Source: Nymphaea colorata (Eukaryota > Streptophyta > Magnoliopsida > Nymphaeales > Nymphaeaceae). Taken from it: 64,000 nt of DNA. Made by a program: the position numbers and the translations under genes. The stretch spans positions 2,492,001 to 2,556,000 of the forward strand of contig NC_045150.1 in assembly GCF_008831285.2 (NCBI RefSeq). Reading direction: 5' to 3'. Under the pieces are notes generated by a model. That model searched no databases and was not told the origin of the DNA. It was given only the letters and a program-made list of their open reading frames with translations. Shown in pieces: positions 60,955-64,000 of the stretch. Numbering within the stretch: the stretch's first letter is position 1; every line of letters begins with the position of its first letter.

Positions 60955-61210
60955 ATAATTAATACAATAAACCTTTTTCCTTTTTTACTTTTGAAAATGC
61001 GTGATAGGAACTGATAAATGCTGATGTGATTGGTTTCAGGTTTGGATCAGATTTTGTTTGAAATAAATATTTTATACACAATGCTCTTATATCTTGATAA
61101 TCGATCTGATGCCATTCAAAATCAGATTCAGATATGACCTTGAACATTCGAAAAAGTGGATACGGTTAAAGTATATCTTATTTGAATATGATTGGTTGAC
61201 ATTTTTATGA
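60955..61210. mobile_element. Partial copy of the GATGTCAATGGATTGG MITE family
   Basis: The right end in reverse complement reads AAAAATGTCAACCAATCATA, similar to the terminus at 18808. The interior has CAGATTCAGATATGA and a GATGCCATTC phrase like the other copies. The left terminus is not seen. Confidence 0.45.
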
Positions 61211-62363
61211 GCCGGTGCATGTTATATGATATGCCAATGGAGGGTTTACTTGGGGTCTCTCTGATACGATGTGGTACCAATATATATTGGATTGGTCCCA
61301 TTATTAAGGACCAAACTGACCAAGTCAAAGAAATCACTTGACTCTATTTTTTCTTCGTTTTTCTGCACAATTGCTCATCTCCTTCTCTGAAACTTCTAAA
61401 GGAGTCGACTGATTCATCATAAATTTATTTGCATGTGGACCATTGGCTCTCACCAAGTCAAGGTCTTTTATGTTAGTCCTTTTTGCATATCTGAGAATAA
61501 AATATAACTCTTCCAAAAGAGGTCCAACCCTCCCTCTACTAGACCTCCTAGCATTTGGAGGTGCAGACTCTCTCTCTCTCGGTAGTACAATTGGGTAACA
61601 GATTGTAGCCACCTCCTCGGTGCGATTCTTGGAGGGTGCTACCTTGATGGTATTGAATAGTAGTATTGATCTTGAAATTAGGAGAGCCATTATGAGGCCA
61701 ATTAGACTTCTTCTTGTTCTTTCCCCCACCCCCCACCTCCCCCTTCTTGCCGCGCCGCAACTCTCGCCTCTTTTCCCCTCTCTCCTCTCTCTCACTCACT
61801 CACTCACTCACATGTAATCAGGGAAGAAGCATGACAGTAGTGTACTAGATTTTGTTATATAGAGTCTCCAAAATCCAGTTCAATTGCACAATCAGTTTGC
61901 TTATTCATGAATATGATTTTTCAGATCTGAATTTGGTAATCAAGGTTTGGATCCAAGGCAAAGCTTGAATCCATGATCCAGAAACTATCTGCAAGGCCCA
62001 ATTTCATGTAAAGACCAATTGTAAGCTAGCAAGACCCAGTTTCAGTTTGAAAAGGAAGTCAGATCTAGCTCCGAACAACCAAACCAAATTCAAGTAGGTG
62101 AGTCAAGATGGACTCGGTAAAGCCTTGCCGCCTTGGTCTGGTCTGCTCCAAAACCATCAGCAGCCCCACACAGGAGTGACGCCATTGTTAAGTAAATGCA
62201 CAACTATGACCAGTCACATGGTCCATCTCTTATAGGCCTCATATGTAACTCAGTTTTAGGATGAGAGTCCCATCCAACTGCTAGCTCCTCCTCCTCCTTC
62301 CTCAAAGCCTTTTTTGGCCACAGAGGAAGACAGAGTTGCAGTTGCAGAGGAGAAGCATCATCC
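61211..62363. other. Unresolved region upstream of the membrane-protein gene
   Basis: A - strand frame of 153 codons (61334-61795) starts in a GA-rich simple sequence and has no recognised domain. It could be a retroelement leader/gag remnant or a chance frame. A CTCACTCACTCA run lies at about 61790-61812. The 100 bases before 62364 include a CTCCTCCTCC pyrimidine tract that may belong to the promoter or leader of the next gene. Confidence 0.4.
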
Positions 62364-63332
62364 ATGGACAGGGAACCGGAGCAGCTCCGATTCCTAGGCT
62401 TCTTCGGCATCTACAAAGAAGCCCTCAAGATCATCCACTCGCGCAGACGGCTCTTCGGCCTCGTCTCCCTCACCCTCATCCTTCCCCTCTCCGTCATCTT
62501 CCTCGCAAACTATGAGATCTCAGCAGCCATATTTGCGAAAATCAATCAGACTGAGGCGACTCCAAACACGGCCCACGACAAACTTAGAGGGGAGTGGGCT
62601 CAATTTTGGCTGTTCAAGTTGGGATACCTAATCATCGTAGTAATCTTCTCTCTCCTATCGACCTCAGCCGTCGTGTACATGGTCGCCTGCGTCTACGCAG
62701 GCAAGGACATGACGTACAGAAAGATCATGGCGGTCGTCCCGAGAGTCTGGAAGCGATTGATGGTAACCTTCTTCTGGTTGTTCATCATCGGTGTCGGATA
62801 CAATCTGACATCGCTATTGGTGATCGCGATGATCATAGTTTTTCTTAAAGGTGTTGCGGAACTTGTACTAGTCATTGTGCTAACAGTGCTGTATCTTGTT
62901 GGGCTGGTATATTTGTGTGTGGTTTGGCAATTGGCCGGCGTGATTTCTGTTCTGGAGGAGAAGTGCGGGTGGGCGGCCATGGCGAAAGGCAAGGAACTGA
63001 TCAAGGGGAAGTTATTCGTAGCGAGTGCGATATTCGTCGTGCTTTCCCTGATAGATGCCGGAATCCATGTCGGATTTGTTGCATTGGTTGTTCAACCCTA
63101 CTGGGCCGAGGTCGGGCCGAGGGTGGGGTGTGGGTTCATGTTTCTCTTCCTCCTTTGTGGGATCATATTGCTGGGGCTGGTGACTCAGAGCATCATCTAC
63201 TTTGTGTGCAAGTCCTACCACCATGAGAGCATTGACAAGTCAGGGTTGTCTGATCACCTAGAGCTCTATGGGAAGTATGTGCGCTTGAGCAGGCAAACAG
63301 CGCAGACGGATGATCAACAGTCCCATGTTTGA
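62364..63332 (+). CDS. Multi-pass membrane protein (PABP1-B-binding-protein-like plant family)
   Basis: A single-exon frame of 322 codons. The N-terminus (PEQLRFLGFFGIYKEALKII) resembles a small plant family annotated as polyadenylate-binding protein 1-B-binding proteins; that name comes from databases and the function is not established. Hydrophobic segments are visible at about 31-50, 86-111, 133-160, 164-195, 217-245 and 256-284, so about six membrane spans are likely. A soluble loop follows the first (51-80, with NQTEATPN). The C-terminal tail (285-322) is polar and ends QTDDQQSHV. No cleavable signal peptide is evident because positively charged residues precede the first span. The start is the first ATG of the frame, followed by acidic/basic residues typical of the family. 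The coding region is GC-richer than its surroundings and uninterrupted, which supports a real gene. The cellular membrane is unknown. Confidence 0.85.
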   Translation: MDREPEQLRFLGFFGIYKEALKIIHSRRRLFGLVSLTLILPLSVIFLANYEISAAIFAKINQTEATPNTAHDKLRGEWAQFWLFKLGYLIIVVIFSLLSTSAVVYMVACVYAGKDMTYRKIMAVVPRVWKRLMVTFFWLFIIGVGYNLTSLLVIAMIIVFLKGVAELVLVIVLTVLYLVGLVYLCVVWQLAGVISVLEEKCGWAAMAKGKELIKGKLFVASAIFVVLSLIDAGIHVGFVALVVQPYWAEVGPRVGCGFMFLFLLCGIILLGLVTQSIIYFVCKSYHHESIDKSGLSDHLELYGKYVRLSRQTAQTDDQQSHV

Positions 63333-63358
63333 ACCTTCTGTGATATTTTTTTTGCCTT

Positions 63359-63412
63359 GAGATATTGTGAGTTTGAGTTACTTGTGAGATATTGTGAGTT
63401 TGAGTTACTTGT
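63359..63412. repeat. Perfect 27-bp tandem duplication in a 3' UTR
   Basis: Two copies of a unit containing GAGATATTGTGAGTTTGAG follow the stop codon of the membrane-protein gene by about 27 bases. Confidence 0.88.
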
Positions 63413-64000
63413 ACACAATTACATGGTGTAATATTGTCATGAACAATTGAATTATTTACAAGGATAGAAGGTTTCTTTTCCGTGCTAAAATGTGTTTTTT
63501 TGAGGTTTTTCTTTTGATCTTCTATGCAGTTCACCATAAATCCACTTTTTAGTTATGATTCTGGTCACATGTACGCATGTTGTTCCAGCATTTGAAAGAT
63601 AAGAAGATGTTCATTTTTGAACTTTTCTTCCCTTTTTTTTGGTAAAAAAAAGGGTTACGTCTACTAACAAAATACACAGAATAAATGGTGGAACTTTCAT
63701 TTTTGCACTGAAAGAAAATGAAGAACAAAATAATTTAGAGGCTATATTATTTTGTACTTATATATATCCACTATTGTATACATTAATTTTTTTTAAAACC
63801 CAATGACTCGGGACTTGATATGTGATATCTCTGGGAACCTAGTTTGGTCTGGTTCAACTAGGATCATAATTCCTGAATTTGTAAGTGAATCAAGATTGAG
63901 GAAAGGAAGTCTCAGTATCACTAATTCAACCCCATTGTCGACTCATTTATTATCAGATCGTGTCTGATCAGTAGGTCAACTTAATGGTTTCAGCAATTTT
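63413..64000. other. 3' flank of the membrane-protein gene, no further gene
   Basis: AT-rich 3' UTR and spacer. No open frame with family resemblance, and no recognisable element, up to the window end. Confidence 0.5.

Overview
The window is nuclear DNA from a flowering plant. Genes carry many short exons with GT/AG introns, the spacers are AT-rich, and the non-genic DNA is filled with plant-type transposons: Ty3/gypsy and Ty1/copia elements primed by initiator tRNA-Met, a CACTA (En/Spm) element, and several MITEs. The sequence alone does not fix the species.

Four protein genes are supported, all on the + strand. (1) 170-1968 is the 3' part of a gene of the PEP-mutase/isocitrate-lyase superfamily; its first exons lie upstream of the window. 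(2) 23531-27726 is a complete paralogue with the same exon sizes and phases. The two form a tandem pair pushed apart by transposons. (3) 50055-59693 is a 17-exon cytosolic methionyl-tRNA synthetase with a C-terminal EMAP-II-like tRNA-binding domain, 803 residues when spliced. (4) 62364-63332 is a single-exon multi-pass membrane protein of a plant family that databases name polyadenylate-binding protein 1-B-binding protein.

Layout: 2808-11348 is a two-gene CACTA transposon with decayed transposase and TNPA-like genes on the - strand; a TA-flanked MITE and a larger inverted-repeat element have inserted into it. 12289-16420 is a 4.1 kb solo LTR with a perfect 5-bp target duplication. 16.6-23.2 kb holds several MITEs, a fragment with CACTA-type subterminal repeats and tandem duplications. 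30744-46759 is a copia element of about 5 kb that was split by an 11-kb gypsy element (31604-42618); both have perfect 5-bp target duplications, so the order of insertion is readable. 47.1-47.5 kb looks like a small TRIM-type element. A hAT/MITE-like insertion lies in a MetRS intron.

The genes do not form a pathway. MetRS serves translation. The two lyase/mutase paralogues are probably organellar enzymes acting on small 2-oxo or hydroxy acids. I found no gene cluster that looks like a new biological system. The most informative content is the readable history of nested insertions and the few unclassified repeats. Percentage identities, insertion dates and family names would need alignments that I could not run.
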